From Flavobacterium odoriferum (GTDB taxonomy: Bacteria; Bacteroidota; Bacteroidia; Flavobacteriales; Flavobacteriaceae), in NCBI RefSeq assembly GCF_025499515.1, contig NZ_JAMKFA010000019.1, positions 1 through 43,840 on the forward strand: a DNA stretch of 43,840 nt, read 5' to 3'. The translations under genes were made by a program, and so were the position numbers. A model generated the notes under the pieces. The model worked only from the letters and a program-made list of their open reading frames with translations. It had not been told where the DNA came from and ran no database searches. This document shows, in pieces, positions 7,132 through 15,049 of the stretch. Position 1 is the stretch's first letter. Each line of letters starts with the position of its first letter.

Positions 7132-8295
7132 CTATTCCTCACCATTCATATACTTCCCTTTCTTGCTGCCTTCATACATTTCGTATTTCACCAAACGGGC
7201 TTCTAACTTACCATTGAAAAGTTTAATCTTTCTACTAGGTTTTAACCCTACAAATTTCAAAGCTTCTAAATTGGCAGTAATAAACCAAGCGTTGGTATTC
7301 GGATAATTTTGTTTTAACGTATCTCCAATTTCTCTGTAAAAACGCTCCATATCAATATCCAAACGCTCTCCATAAGGCGGATTGAAAACCATGTGCAATG
7401 GTCCTTCGGTTTCTTTTTTAGAATCAAAGAAGTTTTCATTGGTAATTGTAATATATTCGTCTAAATTGGCATTTCTAACATTATCTTTTGCTTTAGCAAC
7501 CGCACTTGGCGCTTTGTCATACCCTGTAATCGTGTAATGAAATTCGCGTGTTTTCTTTAATAACGATTCCATAATGTTATCAAACAATTCCGCATCCCAA
7601 TCTTTCCATTTCTCAAAACCAAATTCCTTACGATTAATATTCGCTGGAACGTTACATGCAATCATTGCTGCTTCTGCCAATATAGTTCCTGAACCACACA
7701 TTGGATCTAAGAAATGACTTTTCCCTTCCCAACCCGATAAAATCAACATTCCTGCTGCTAAAACTTCGTTGATAGGCGCAATATTGGTAGCCGTACGATA
7801 ACCTCTATGGTGTAACGAAGCGCCTGAAGAATCTAACGAAACCGTCACATTATCTCTATCAATGTGTACATGAATTTGTAAATCTGGGAAATCTTTATCA
7901 ATACTTGGACGCTTTCCGTTCAAATCTCTAAATTGATCTACAATCGCGTCTTTAGTTTTCAAAGCCACAAACTGACTGTGATTAAAGTTTTCAGAATGCA
8001 ATGTAGTTTCTACTAAAAAAGTATTGTGCTCCGTCAAGTAATCCGACCAATCAATCGCTCTAATGCCTTCATACAATGCTTTGTCGTTATGCGCTTTAAA
8101 CGTTTTAATCGGTTTTAAGATTTTTAAAGCTGTACGAAGTGCCAAATTGGCTTTGTACATAAATCCTTTATCACCTTTAAAACTCACCACACGTGTTCCA
8201 ATTTCCACTTGTTGTGCGCCAAGAATTTGTAATTCTCTAGCTAATATTTCTTCAAAACCAAAGAAGGTTTTGACTGTCATTTTATAATTTTCCAT
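7132..8295 (-). CDS. THUMP-domain 23S rRNA guanine methyltransferase (RlmL-like)
   Basis: The 387-residue protein starts with an N-terminal ferredoxin-like and THUMP part (about 1-160), which binds RNA. A Rossmann-type methyltransferase domain follows, with the SAM motif LDPMCGSGT (196-204) and the catalytic NPPYGER (305-311) of N2-guanine methyltransferases. It corresponds to the N-terminal half of E. coli RlmL, which modifies G2445 of 23S rRNA. Fused RlmK is absent, as is usual in Bacteroidetes. The next gene is divergent, and the two share a short promoter region. Confidence 0.9.
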   Translation of the reverse strand: MENYKMTVKTFFGFEEILARELQILGAQQVEIGTRVVSFKGDKGFMYKANLALRTALKILKPIKTFKAHNDKALYEGIRAIDWSDYLTEHNTFLVETTLHSENFNHSQFVALKTKDAIVDQFRDLNGKRPSIDKDFPDLQIHVHIDRDNVTVSLDSSGASLHHRGYRTATNIAPINEVLAAGMLILSGWEGKSHFLDPMCGSGTILAEAAMIACNVPANINRKEFGFEKWKDWDAELFDNIMESLLKKTREFHYTITGYDKAPSAVAKAKDNVRNANLDEYITITNENFFDSKKETEGPLHMVFNPPYGERLDIDMERFYREIGDTLKQNYPNTNAWFITANLEALKFVGLKPSRKIKLFNGKLEARLVKYEMYEGSKKGKYMNGEE

Positions 8296-8394
8296 TTACT
8301 TTTCTTTAAAATAGTAATTTCCTTTTCCTTACTATTATTTTTAAATTTGATTTCCGAAATTAAAAATCAATATTCGTATTAATTGAATTATCGT

Positions 8395-8403
8395 GCAAAA
8401 ATA
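8395..8403 (-). promoter_or_regulatory. Candidate -7 box of the RlmL-like gene
   Basis: The minus strand reads TATTTTTGC, a TAnnTTTGC match about 100 nt upstream of the start codon. No convincing -33 TTTG lies at the right distance, so confidence is limited. It lies 3 bp from the opposite-facing -7 box. Confidence 0.4.
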
Positions 8404-8406
8404 CAT

Positions 8407-8415
8407 TAAATTTGC
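8407..8415 (+). promoter_or_regulatory. -7 box of the SAM methyltransferase gene
   Basis: The bases TAAATTTGC match TAnnTTTGC exactly, 28 nt before the ATG. A TTGA about 20 nt upstream is a plausible -33 element. Confidence 0.6.
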
Positions 8416-8442
8416 AAGATTAATTTGTCAGAAAAAGAATAA

Positions 8443-9186
8443 ATGTCAGAAATTCAAAAGCCTGTATCAGAAAATTGGTTCGAATCTTGGTTTGATACCG
8501 AATATTATCACATTTTATACAAGGAACGCAACGACGAAGAAGCGCAATTGTTAATGGACAATTTAACGCATTATTTAAACCTTCCAGAAGACGCTAAAAT
8601 TTTAGACTTAGCTTGTGGAAAAGGGCGTCATGCCATTTACTTAAATTCACTTGGTTTTGATGTTACGGGTGCTGATTTATCTGAAAACAGTATTAAAGAA
8701 GCGTCTGAGTTTGCCAATGAAAAACTGCATTTCAAGGTTCACGATATGCGCGAAACGTGTAACGAAAAGTACGATGCTATTTTCAATTTGTTCACCAGTT
8801 TTGGCTATTTTGAAGACGATGCCGACAATTACAAAACCATTAAAGCCATTCACAACAGTTTAACTGAAACAGGTTTTGCTGTGATTGATTTTATGAATGT
8901 GGATTATGTATTGGAAAATTTAGTTGCCGATGAACTAAAATCGGTAGATGGAATTGATTTTCATATCAAACGTTACTTAAAAGACGGCTACGTTTACAAA
9001 GAAATTGATTTTGAAGATAAAGGCGAAAAGTTTCATTTCACCGAAAAAGTACAAGCCCTTCGTTTAGAAGATTTCGAGAAAATCATGGAAGAAGCTGGCA
9101 TTTATTTGTTGGATATTTTTGGCGATTATAAATTGCGAAAATTCTTTAAAACACAATCCGAACGTTTAATTATGATTTTTAAATAA
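8443..9186 (+). CDS. Class I SAM-dependent methyltransferase
   Basis: The 247-residue protein has SAM-binding motif I at ILDLACGKGRHAIYL (53-67), followed by GFDVTGADLS (motif II, acidic residue) and a mid-domain DAIFNLFTSFGYF (motif IV region). It belongs to the large methyltransferase 11/25 group. The substrate cannot be told; small-molecule methylation is most common for proteins of this layout. Its stop codon overlaps the start of the ZIP gene by one base, so the two are translationally coupled. Confidence 0.85.
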   Translation: MSEIQKPVSENWFESWFDTEYYHILYKERNDEEAQLLMDNLTHYLNLPEDAKILDLACGKGRHAIYLNSLGFDVTGADLSENSIKEASEFANEKLHFKVHDMRETCNEKYDAIFNLFTSFGYFEDDADNYKTIKAIHNSLTETGFAVIDFMNVDYVLENLVADELKSVDGIDFHIKRYLKDGYVYKEIDFEDKGEKFHFTEKVQALRLEDFEKIMEEAGIYLLDIFGDYKLRKFFKTQSERLIMIFK

Positions 9187-9920
9187 TGCAATATATCATC
9201 ACCTTTTCAGCCGTTATTTTAGGGTTTTTAATCGCTTTGTTTTTAAAACCGCAAAAGAAAAAAAACATCAAGTTATTGTTGGCGTTTAGTGGTGCGTTTT
9301 TACTTTCGCTTACCGTTTTACACCTACTTCCCGAATTATTTAGCGAAGGACATAATCACGTTCACGAAGGCGAAGAAGCTCATGCCATTTTACCGGTTGG
9401 TGTTTTCATCATGATTGGAATATTGTTCCAAATCTTATTGGAATTTTTCTCAAAAGGTGCCGAACACGGTCACGTTCACGTACACACTGATGAACATAAC
9501 GAATTGCATCACATTCCGTGGTTGTTATTTATTAGTTTGTGTATTCACGCCTTGTTAGAAGGTTTTCCAATTCACGAAAACAACAATTTAGCCTACGGAA
9601 TTGCAGTACACCACTTCCCTATTGCCATTATTTTGACCTTATTTTTCGTAAATGCGAAGATGAATAAAATGATGATTTTTGCTTTCATGTTTTCCTTCGC
9701 ATTAATGACTCCACTAGGAACTTTATTAGCGGAACAAATGCATTTTGCCCAACATTATTCAAAGGAAATTTCGGCTGTGGTAGTTGGAATTTTATTTCAT
9801 ATTTCGTCTACTATTATTTTTGAAAGTAACGAAGGACATAAATTCAATTTGGCAAAAATTACCATGATTGTCTTTGGCTTTGTTTTGGCTTACATAATTG
9901 AAATGGGGCATTCGCATTAA
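9186..9920 (+). CDS. ZIP-family divalent metal transporter
   Basis: This 244-residue inner-membrane protein has about seven to eight hydrophobic segments. His-rich loops lie between helices (GHNHVHEGEEAH, and EHGHVHVHTDEH at about 94-105), which probably gather Zn or other divalent metals. The metal-binding helices carry HALLEGFPIHE and AVHHFPIAI, the ZIP signature positions in helices IV and V. It should import metal into the cytoplasm. Metal identity (Zn, Fe or Mn) is not visible. It overlaps the upstream methyltransferase gene by one base. Confidence 0.9.
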   Translation: MQYIITFSAVILGFLIALFLKPQKKKNIKLLLAFSGAFLLSLTVLHLLPELFSEGHNHVHEGEEAHAILPVGVFIMIGILFQILLEFFSKGAEHGHVHVHTDEHNELHHIPWLLFISLCIHALLEGFPIHENNNLAYGIAVHHFPIAIILTLFFVNAKMNKMMIFAFMFSFALMTPLGTLLAEQMHFAQHYSKEISAVVVGILFHISSTIIFESNEGHKFNLAKITMIVFGFVLAYIIEMGHSH

Positions 9921-9957
9921 AAAGCGATAAACACATAAAACATATGTAGTTTTTAGT

Positions 9958-9965
9958 TAAATTTG
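9958..9965 (+). promoter_or_regulatory. Candidate -7 box before the PH-domain gene
   Basis: TAAATTTG lies 22 nt before the ATG at 9988, in the 67-nt gap after the ZIP gene. No -33 TTTG was recognised. Confidence 0.4.
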
Positions 9966-9987
9966 AAGAACATTTAAAACAATTGAT

Positions 9988-10368
9988 ATGGGATTATTTT
10001 CTGCGCTACTTGGCAATGCAGGTGCTGTAAATCAAGAAACTTTAGTGAAAGATTATGGCAAACTTTTAATTACAGGTGAAGAAATCGAATTGGGTTTCAA
10101 ACTAATTCGCGATACTTTTATTTTCACTAACAAACGATTAATTCTAATTGAAAAACAAGGAATTACAGGCAGTAAAATAGAATATAAATCCATTACTTAT
10201 AAAAGCATTTCACGTTTCAGTGTAGAAACGGCAGGCACTTTTGACTTAGAAGCCGAATTGAAAATTTGGGTTTCAAGCGAAGCTCATCCGAGTATCGTGA
10301 AACAATTTAATAAATCAGTTAATGTGTATGATGTGCAAAATGTTTTAGCACATCACGTTTTAAAATAA
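9988..10368 (+). CDS. Bacterial PH-domain protein (bPH_1 type)
   Basis: The 126-residue protein is almost entirely one bacterial pleckstrin-homology-like domain. The strands around EIELGFKLIRDTFIFTNKRLILIEKQG and the segment ITYKSISRFSVETAGTFDLEAELKIWVSS match the widespread bPH_1/DUF1696 pattern. The fold is known, but the function of these small stand-alone proteins is not. It is cytoplasmic with no signal peptide. It lies 4 nt before murQ and is probably co-transcribed with it. Confidence 0.88.
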   Translation: MGLFSALLGNAGAVNQETLVKDYGKLLITGEEIELGFKLIRDTFIFTNKRLILIEKQGITGSKIEYKSITYKSISRFSVETAGTFDLEAELKIWVSSEAHPSIVKQFNKSVNVYDVQNVLAHHVLK

Positions 10369-10372
10369 TCGC

Positions 10373-11197
10373 ATGAACTTTACCAAAACCACTGAACAAG
10401 CTTCCAAATACGAACATTTAGAAAAAATGTCGGTTAGTGATTTGTTGACGAATATCAACAACGAAGACAAAACCGTACCGTTAGCCGTAGAAAAAGCATT
10501 GCCACAAATTGAAAAATTAGTGACTGAAATCGTTTCGAAAATGAAACAAGGAGGTCGTTTGTTTTACATTGGAGCAGGAACTTCAGGGCGTTTAGGAATT
10601 GTAGATGCATCGGAATGTCCGCCTACTTTTGGAGTTCCTTTTGATTTGGTAATTGGAATTATTGCTGGTGGCGACACTGCCATTAGAAAAGCAGTAGAAT
10701 TTGCTGAAGATGACCGAGAACAAGCTTGGAAAGATTTACAACAATGGAATATCAATGAAAATGATGTTGTAGTTGGAATTGCTGCTTCGGGAACCACACC
10801 TTATGTAATTGGTGGTTTGGAAATGTGTAATCAAAATAACATCAGCACAGGAAGTATTAGTTGTAATGCCGAAAGTCCATTATCAAAAACGGCTAAATTT
10901 CCGATTGATGTGGTAGTAGGCCCTGAATTTGTTACAGGAAGCAGTCGAATGAAAGCTGGAACGGCTCAGAAGTTGGTTTTAAACATGATTTCGACCGCAA
11001 CTATGATACAATTGGGCAAAGTAAAAGGCAACAAAATGGTCGACATGCAATTAAGCAACACCAAATTAATCGATAGAGGCACGAGAATGATTATGGAGGA
11101 AATTCCGGTAAGTTACGAAGAAGCCAATCAATTATTAAACACGCATGGAAGTGTTAGAAGTGCAGTAGATTTTTACAACAACAATAAATATAAATAG
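10373..11197 (+). CDS. murQ: N-acetylmuramic acid 6-phosphate etherase
   Basis: The enzyme cleaves the lactyl ether of MurNAc-6-phosphate to give GlcNAc-6-phosphate and D-lactate in peptidoglycan recycling. The 274-residue protein has the SIS sugar-phosphate domain with GAGTSGRLGIVDASECPPTFG (68-88). It contains the Glu of SECPP (E81) and AVEFAEDD (107-114), which correspond to the two acidic residues used in catalysis by E. coli MurQ. FVTGSSRMKAGTAQK is the second family signature. Length is slightly below the usual 300 because the C-terminal helices are short, but nothing is missing. The neighbours are envelope proteins. Confidence 0.95.
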   Translation: MNFTKTTEQASKYEHLEKMSVSDLLTNINNEDKTVPLAVEKALPQIEKLVTEIVSKMKQGGRLFYIGAGTSGRLGIVDASECPPTFGVPFDLVIGIIAGGDTAIRKAVEFAEDDREQAWKDLQQWNINENDVVVGIAASGTTPYVIGGLEMCNQNNISTGSISCNAESPLSKTAKFPIDVVVGPEFVTGSSRMKAGTAQKLVLNMISTATMIQLGKVKGNKMVDMQLSNTKLIDRGTRMIMEEIPVSYEEANQLLNTHGSVRSAVDFYNNNKYK

Positions 11198-11199
11198 GT

Positions 11200-11664
11200 A
11201 TGAAACAATTATTTTTAATCCTAACAATATTCGGTTTTTCAATGTCTTTTGCTCAAAAATTAGAGTATAATAATGGGAAAATTTATCAAGCAGGTGAACA
11301 ATTATCTTCTTTTGAAACTAAGAAAGTAATGGAAACCGATTTAAAAGCATTGCATTTATTTAAAAAAGCAAAAACAAAAGAGTCACTCGGCGGGTTTTTA
11401 CTTGGTTTAGGTATTGGTGGAACTGTAGCAGATTTAGCAATGGGATTAACTTCTGACGTTAAATATCCAACTGGGATAACTTACGCAGGTGTTGGTTTAA
11501 TGGCAATTTCTATTCCCATTTTATCAGGAAGAAAAAAAATGGTACAAGAAAGCGTTGATATATACAATCAAGGATTAAAAGACGAAAAGAAAACATTAGG
11601 CGATAATTTCGAATTGAATATTGTGAATAATTCCAATGGTTTTGGCATTCAAATTAATTTCTAA
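11200..11664 (+). CDS. Secreted or membrane protein of unknown function
   Basis: The 154-residue protein has a signal peptide (MKQLFLILTIFGFSMSFAQ). A charged segment follows, then two Gly-rich hydrophobic stretches (about 62-84 and 91-108) that may be membrane hairpins, and a polar tail. The start is 2 nt after murQ, and the stop overlaps the next start by one base, which places it in a tight murQ operon. I do not recognise the family; an envelope location is supported by the signal peptide. Confidence 0.78.
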   Translation: MKQLFLILTIFGFSMSFAQKLEYNNGKIYQAGEQLSSFETKKVMETDLKALHLFKKAKTKESLGGFLLGLGIGGTVADLAMGLTSDVKYPTGITYAGVGLMAISIPILSGRKKMVQESVDIYNQGLKDEKKTLGDNFELNIVNNSNGFGIQINF

Positions 11665-11900
11665 TGGCAACAGATAAAAACATATTAGCAAAAGGAGTAA
11701 AATATCTTTCAGGTGCTTTGCCATTATTGTTTCTTGGTCCAATCGTTATTAATAGTGCCTTTAAAAACGAAAAACATCCATTATATCCATACATTTTAGG
11801 ATTAGGAATCATAATTGCTTTATCGGCTATGTTTTTAATTTTTAAAGGAATTACTACCTTGGTAAAAAGTATGTTTGATGGAGATAAACAAGGGCAATAA
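11664..11900 (+). CDS. Small two-helix membrane protein (DUF6095-like)
   Basis: The 78-residue protein has two hydrophobic segments (about 12-33 and 41-66), joined by a short polar loop (FKNEKHPLYPY). The length, the GPIVINSAFKNEKHP turn and the ending resemble small flavobacterial proteins named DUF6095, whose role is unknown. Its start overlaps the previous stop by one base. Confidence 0.75.
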   Translation: MATDKNILAKGVKYLSGALPLLFLGPIVINSAFKNEKHPLYPYILGLGIIIALSAMFLIFKGITTLVKSMFDGDKQGQ

Positions 11901-11924
11901 CAAATTCAATATCAAAAATCAATT

Positions 11925-12311
11925 ATGAAATTCAAAATACAATATTCTATTTGCAGTTTATTACTACTTACATTACTAACATCGTGCTACAACCAAGAAC
12001 GTAATTGTACGGATTTTAAAACTGGTAAATTTACATCCGAAACTGAAATCGAAGGTAAAAAATACACGAGTACTTTTGAAAGAAACGATTCCATTCAAAT
12101 AGAAAGTTACGAAGGAAAAATAGATACTTTTAAAGTTCGATGGACTAATGATTGCGAATACATTATTCAAAATACGAATCCCAAAAACCGGGAAGAAAAA
12201 AAACCAGTTCAAATGAAAATTTTGACAACTAGCTCCGATTCATACACTTTTGAATATTCTTTTGTAGGCGATTCAAAAAAACAACGTGGCACTGTAACAA
12301 AACAGTATTAA
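11925..12311 (+). CDS. Small lipoprotein of unknown function
   Basis: The 128-residue protein has a lipoprotein leader ending in LLTSC, and the mature part is a small beta-rich domain (strands around KFTSETEIEGKKYTSTF and TYTF-like segments). Relatives are sometimes labelled DNA topoisomerase IV, apparently carried over from a neighbour. Nothing in this sequence resembles a topoisomerase, so I treat it as an unknown envelope lipoprotein. Confidence 0.78.
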   Translation: MKFKIQYSICSLLLLTLLTSCYNQERNCTDFKTGKFTSETEIEGKKYTSTFERNDSIQIESYEGKIDTFKVRWTNDCEYIIQNTNPKNREEKKPVQMKILTTSSDSYTFEYSFVGDSKKQRGTVTKQY

Positions 12312-12343
12312 TCAACGTATAATACAATTTAAACACTATATAA

Positions 12344-13114
12344 ATGGAAGTTTTCTTAAACCCAGATGCTTGGATAGCACTTTTAACACTTACTTTTTTA
12401 GAAATCATTTTAGGTATCGATAACATCATTTTTATTTCGATTGTTACTGGAAAATTACCAGAAGAAAAACGTAAAAGAGCAACCCGAATTGGATTATTCC
12501 TAGCTATGTTCATGCGTATTGCATTACTTTTCGGAATTACGATTTTAATTGCCATGAAAGCGCCATGGTTCAGCTTCGATTTTGGTTGGTTCTCAGCTGA
12601 AATTACAGGTCAAGCCTTGATATTACTACTTGGAGGATTGTTCTTAATCTATAAAAGTACAAAAGAAATTCACGAAAAAGTAGATCATAAAGGCGAAGAA
12701 GAAAAAGAACTAAAAACTTCGGCAACCAAATCATTTGGAAGCGTTATTGGTCAAATTTTATTAATCGACATTATTTTCTCTGTAGATAGTATTTTAACCG
12801 CAGTAGGTATGACAAATGGCATCGAAGGCGCGTTAGTAATTATGATTACAGCTGTTGTTATTTCTGTGGGAGTTATGATGTTATTTGCAGTTCCTGTTGG
12901 AAATTTCGTAAATGCCAATCCATCAATCCAAATTTTAGGATTAGCTTTCTTAATCTTAATCGGATTTATGTTAATTACCGAAAGTATGCACTTATCGCAT
13001 GCCGAATTAGCGGGTCAACACGTAGGTGCAGTTCCAAAAGGCTATCTGTATTTTGCAATTGCGTTCTCTTTAGCGGTAGAATTCATCAATATGAAGATGC
13101 GTAAGAAAAACTAA
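12344..13114 (+). CDS. TerC-family integral membrane protein
   Basis: The 256-residue protein has about seven membrane segments and the TerC signature in the first helix, LEIILGIDNIIFISIV (about 20-35). A related acidic motif is repeated in IDIIFSVDSILTAVGMT (about 141-157). TerC proteins are linked to tellurite resistance and to metal export, especially manganese, during secretion. The gene is the last of the plus-strand run and is followed by a strong terminator. Confidence 0.93.
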   Translation: MEVFLNPDAWIALLTLTFLEIILGIDNIIFISIVTGKLPEEKRKRATRIGLFLAMFMRIALLFGITILIAMKAPWFSFDFGWFSAEITGQALILLLGGLFLIYKSTKEIHEKVDHKGEEEKELKTSATKSFGSVIGQILLIDIIFSVDSILTAVGMTNGIEGALVIMITAVVISVGVMMLFAVPVGNFVNANPSIQILGLAFLILIGFMLITESMHLSHAELAGQHVGAVPKGYLYFAIAFSLAVEFINMKMRKKN

Positions 13115-13133
13115 TTATAAAGTTATTATATAA

Positions 13134-13164
13134 AAAAATGTCCCGAAAATATCGGGACATTTTT
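13134..13164. terminator. Bidirectional terminator between terC and fhs
   Basis: A 13-bp stem (AAAAATGTCCCGA with TCGGGACATTTTT) closes a 5-nt loop, with flanking A and T runs. It serves the convergent TerC and formate-THF ligase genes. Confidence 0.9.
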
Positions 13165-13182
13165 ATTTATAGAATATAAGTG

Positions 13183-14856
13183 TTAAGACAATCCCGTAAT
13201 TCTTCCTTCATTATCAATATCAATTCGTTCTGCGTTTGGAACAGCAGGTAAACCAGGCATTCGCATTACTTCACCTAAAAGCGGTACAATAAATCCAGCA
13301 CCACTCGCAATTTCAAATTCACGAACCGTAATATCAAAATTCGTTGGGCGACCAATTAACTTTTCATTGTCCGAAAAACTTGCTGGTGTTTTGGCCATAC
13401 AAACCGAAAAATGACTAAAACCTAAATCGTTAATCATTTTTAATTGTGTTTTTGCTTTTGGGGAAAAATCTACCGTATTGGCACCATAAATTTCCGTAGC
13501 AACCGTTTTTATCTTATGTTCAATACTATCCGAAGGCACATAAAGCGGTTTGTAATTTGCTTTACCAGCTTCTATTTCTGCAATGACTTTCGAAGCCAAT
13601 TCAGCCGAACCTTTTCCGCCTTCAACAAAAGCTGTACTTACAATTGCGGTTACACCTTTTGCAGCACATAATTCTTTCAATTTATCATATTCTGCTTGTG
13701 TATCATCTGGAAAAGCATTCACACAAACCACAGGATTAAGTCCAAATTTCTGAATGTTTTCGATATGTTTTTCTAAATTACAAAAACCACTTTCAATCGC
13801 AGCTACTTTTGGTACTTTCAATTCATATTCGCTCATTCCGGCATGATGTTTTATTGCTCTCAAAGTAGCCACTAAAACAACAGCATCAGGTTTTAAACCA
13901 ACTTGTTCACATTTAATATGCAAGAATTTTTCGGCACCTAAATCGGCACCAAAACCAGCTTCTGTAACTACATAATCACCTAACGATAATCCCATTTTGG
14001 TAGCAATTGCAGTATTCGTTCCTTGCGCAATACTCGCAAAAGGTCCACCATGTAAAATAGCAGGATTTCCGTCTAAAGTTTGTACTAAATTAGGTTTAAT
14101 AGCATCTTTCAACAAAACAGTCATTGCTCCTACTGCATTCAAATCGCGAGCAAAAACAGGCTTTCCATCAAACGTTTTCCCAATAAAAATATTTCCTAAA
14201 CGAAGTTTCAAATCTTCTAAATCTTTTGCCAAACACAAAATCGCCATCACTTCAGAAGCGGGTGTAATATTGAAACCGTCTTCTCGTAACATCCCGTTTG
14301 TTTTTCCTCCAACTCCAATGATAATTTGACGAAGCGAACGATCGTTCATATCCATCACTCGTTTCCAAGCAATTGTTCGTGGATCTAAATTCAAAGAATA
14401 TTTCTGATTTTGCAGATTATTATCAATCATCGCCGAAAGCAAATTATTCGCTTTTTCAATCGCAGAGAAATCTCCTGTAAAATGCAAATTAATATCTTCC
14501 ATTGGCAAAACTTGGGCATAACCACCGCCAGCAGCACCGCCTTTTAAACCAAAAACAGGTCCAAGAGATGGTTCTCTCAAAACCGCAATCGCTTTTTTAC
14601 CGATGTAATTTAAACCATCGGTTAAACCAATTGACATGGTTGTTTTTCCTTCACCATATTTAGTTGGTGACATGGCTGAAACTAAAATTAGTTTTCCTTT
14701 TGGATTTTCTTGTTGTAAGTGTAAAGGTAATTTGGCTTTATATTTGCCATAATATTCTAAATCGTCGTTTGAAATATTGATTTTATTGGCGATTTCTTTA
14801 ATGTGAGACATGGTTGCATTTTGCGCAATTTCAATGTCTGATGGAAATGTTGACAT
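13183..14856 (-). CDS. fhs: Formate-tetrahydrofolate ligase
   Basis: The enzyme makes 10-formyltetrahydrofolate from formate, ATP and tetrahydrofolate in the cytoplasm, feeding purine synthesis and one-carbon metabolism. The 557-residue protein, the normal length, has the nucleotide-binding loop KYGEGKTT (66-73) in SAMSPTKYGEGKTTMSIGL. It also has the family regions LREPSLGPVFGLKGGAAGGGYAQ in shorter pieces, and KTPASFSDN near the C-terminus. It stands alone on the minus strand between a terminator and the repeat element behind topoisomerase IV. No folD lies nearby. Confidence 0.97.
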   Translation of the reverse strand: MSTFPSDIEIAQNATMSHIKEIANKINISNDDLEYYGKYKAKLPLHLQQENPKGKLILVSAMSPTKYGEGKTTMSIGLTDGLNYIGKKAIAVLREPSLGPVFGLKGGAAGGGYAQVLPMEDINLHFTGDFSAIEKANNLLSAMIDNNLQNQKYSLNLDPRTIAWKRVMDMNDRSLRQIIIGVGGKTNGMLREDGFNITPASEVMAILCLAKDLEDLKLRLGNIFIGKTFDGKPVFARDLNAVGAMTVLLKDAIKPNLVQTLDGNPAILHGGPFASIAQGTNTAIATKMGLSLGDYVVTEAGFGADLGAEKFLHIKCEQVGLKPDAVVLVATLRAIKHHAGMSEYELKVPKVAAIESGFCNLEKHIENIQKFGLNPVVCVNAFPDDTQAEYDKLKELCAAKGVTAIVSTAFVEGGKGSAELASKVIAEIEAGKANYKPLYVPSDSIEHKIKTVATEIYGANTVDFSPKAKTQLKMINDLGFSHFSVCMAKTPASFSDNEKLIGRPTNFDITVREFEIASGAGFIVPLLGEVMRMPGLPAVPNAERIDIDNEGRITGLS

Positions 14857-14928
14857 TAGTTGTTGTGTTATAATTTATAGTAAAGTTAGCGAATGAAATT
14901 TTTAAAAAATATGATAAAAATCAAATAA

Positions 14929-15045
14929 AAAAGATGTTCAAAAAAGTTCATTCCCTGTCAAACTGAACTTGTTTCAGTTTCTAAAATTTAGATGCTGAAA
15001 TGAATTCAGCATGACAAAAAACATAAAACCTTTCGAACATCTTTT
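14929..15045. repeat. Nested inverted-repeat element behind topoisomerase IV
   Basis: Outer arms AAAAGATGTTC (14929-14939) and GAACATCTTTT (15035-15045) are perfect 11-bp complements. Inside lie TGTCA (14956-14960) against TGACA (15012-15016), then two hairpins: AACTGAA/TTCAGTT (14961-14979) and ATGCTGAA/TTCAGCAT (14992-15012). Between them is the palindrome TCTAAA-A-TTTAGA (14980-14992). The hairpin words (CTGAAACAAGTTCAG and similar) are like REP-type repeats scattered in flavobacterial genomes. The outer arms would end the parE-parC transcript. Either role, or both, is possible. Confidence 0.65.
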
Positions 15046-15049
15046 AATT

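Noticed and set aside
11925..12311. DNA topoisomerase IV annotation for the small lipoprotein
   Set aside because: The real topoisomerase IV genes are at 15050-19685; this protein has a lipoprotein leader and no topoisomerase motif.
12229..12555. 108-codon minus-strand frame across the lipoprotein and terC starts
   Set aside because: Overlaps two supported plus-strand genes and their spacer; Lys- and Ile-rich with no domain.
13997..14329. 110-codon frame opposite fhs
   Set aside because: Shadow of a strongly conserved gene, with no signal peptide or motif that could stand alone.
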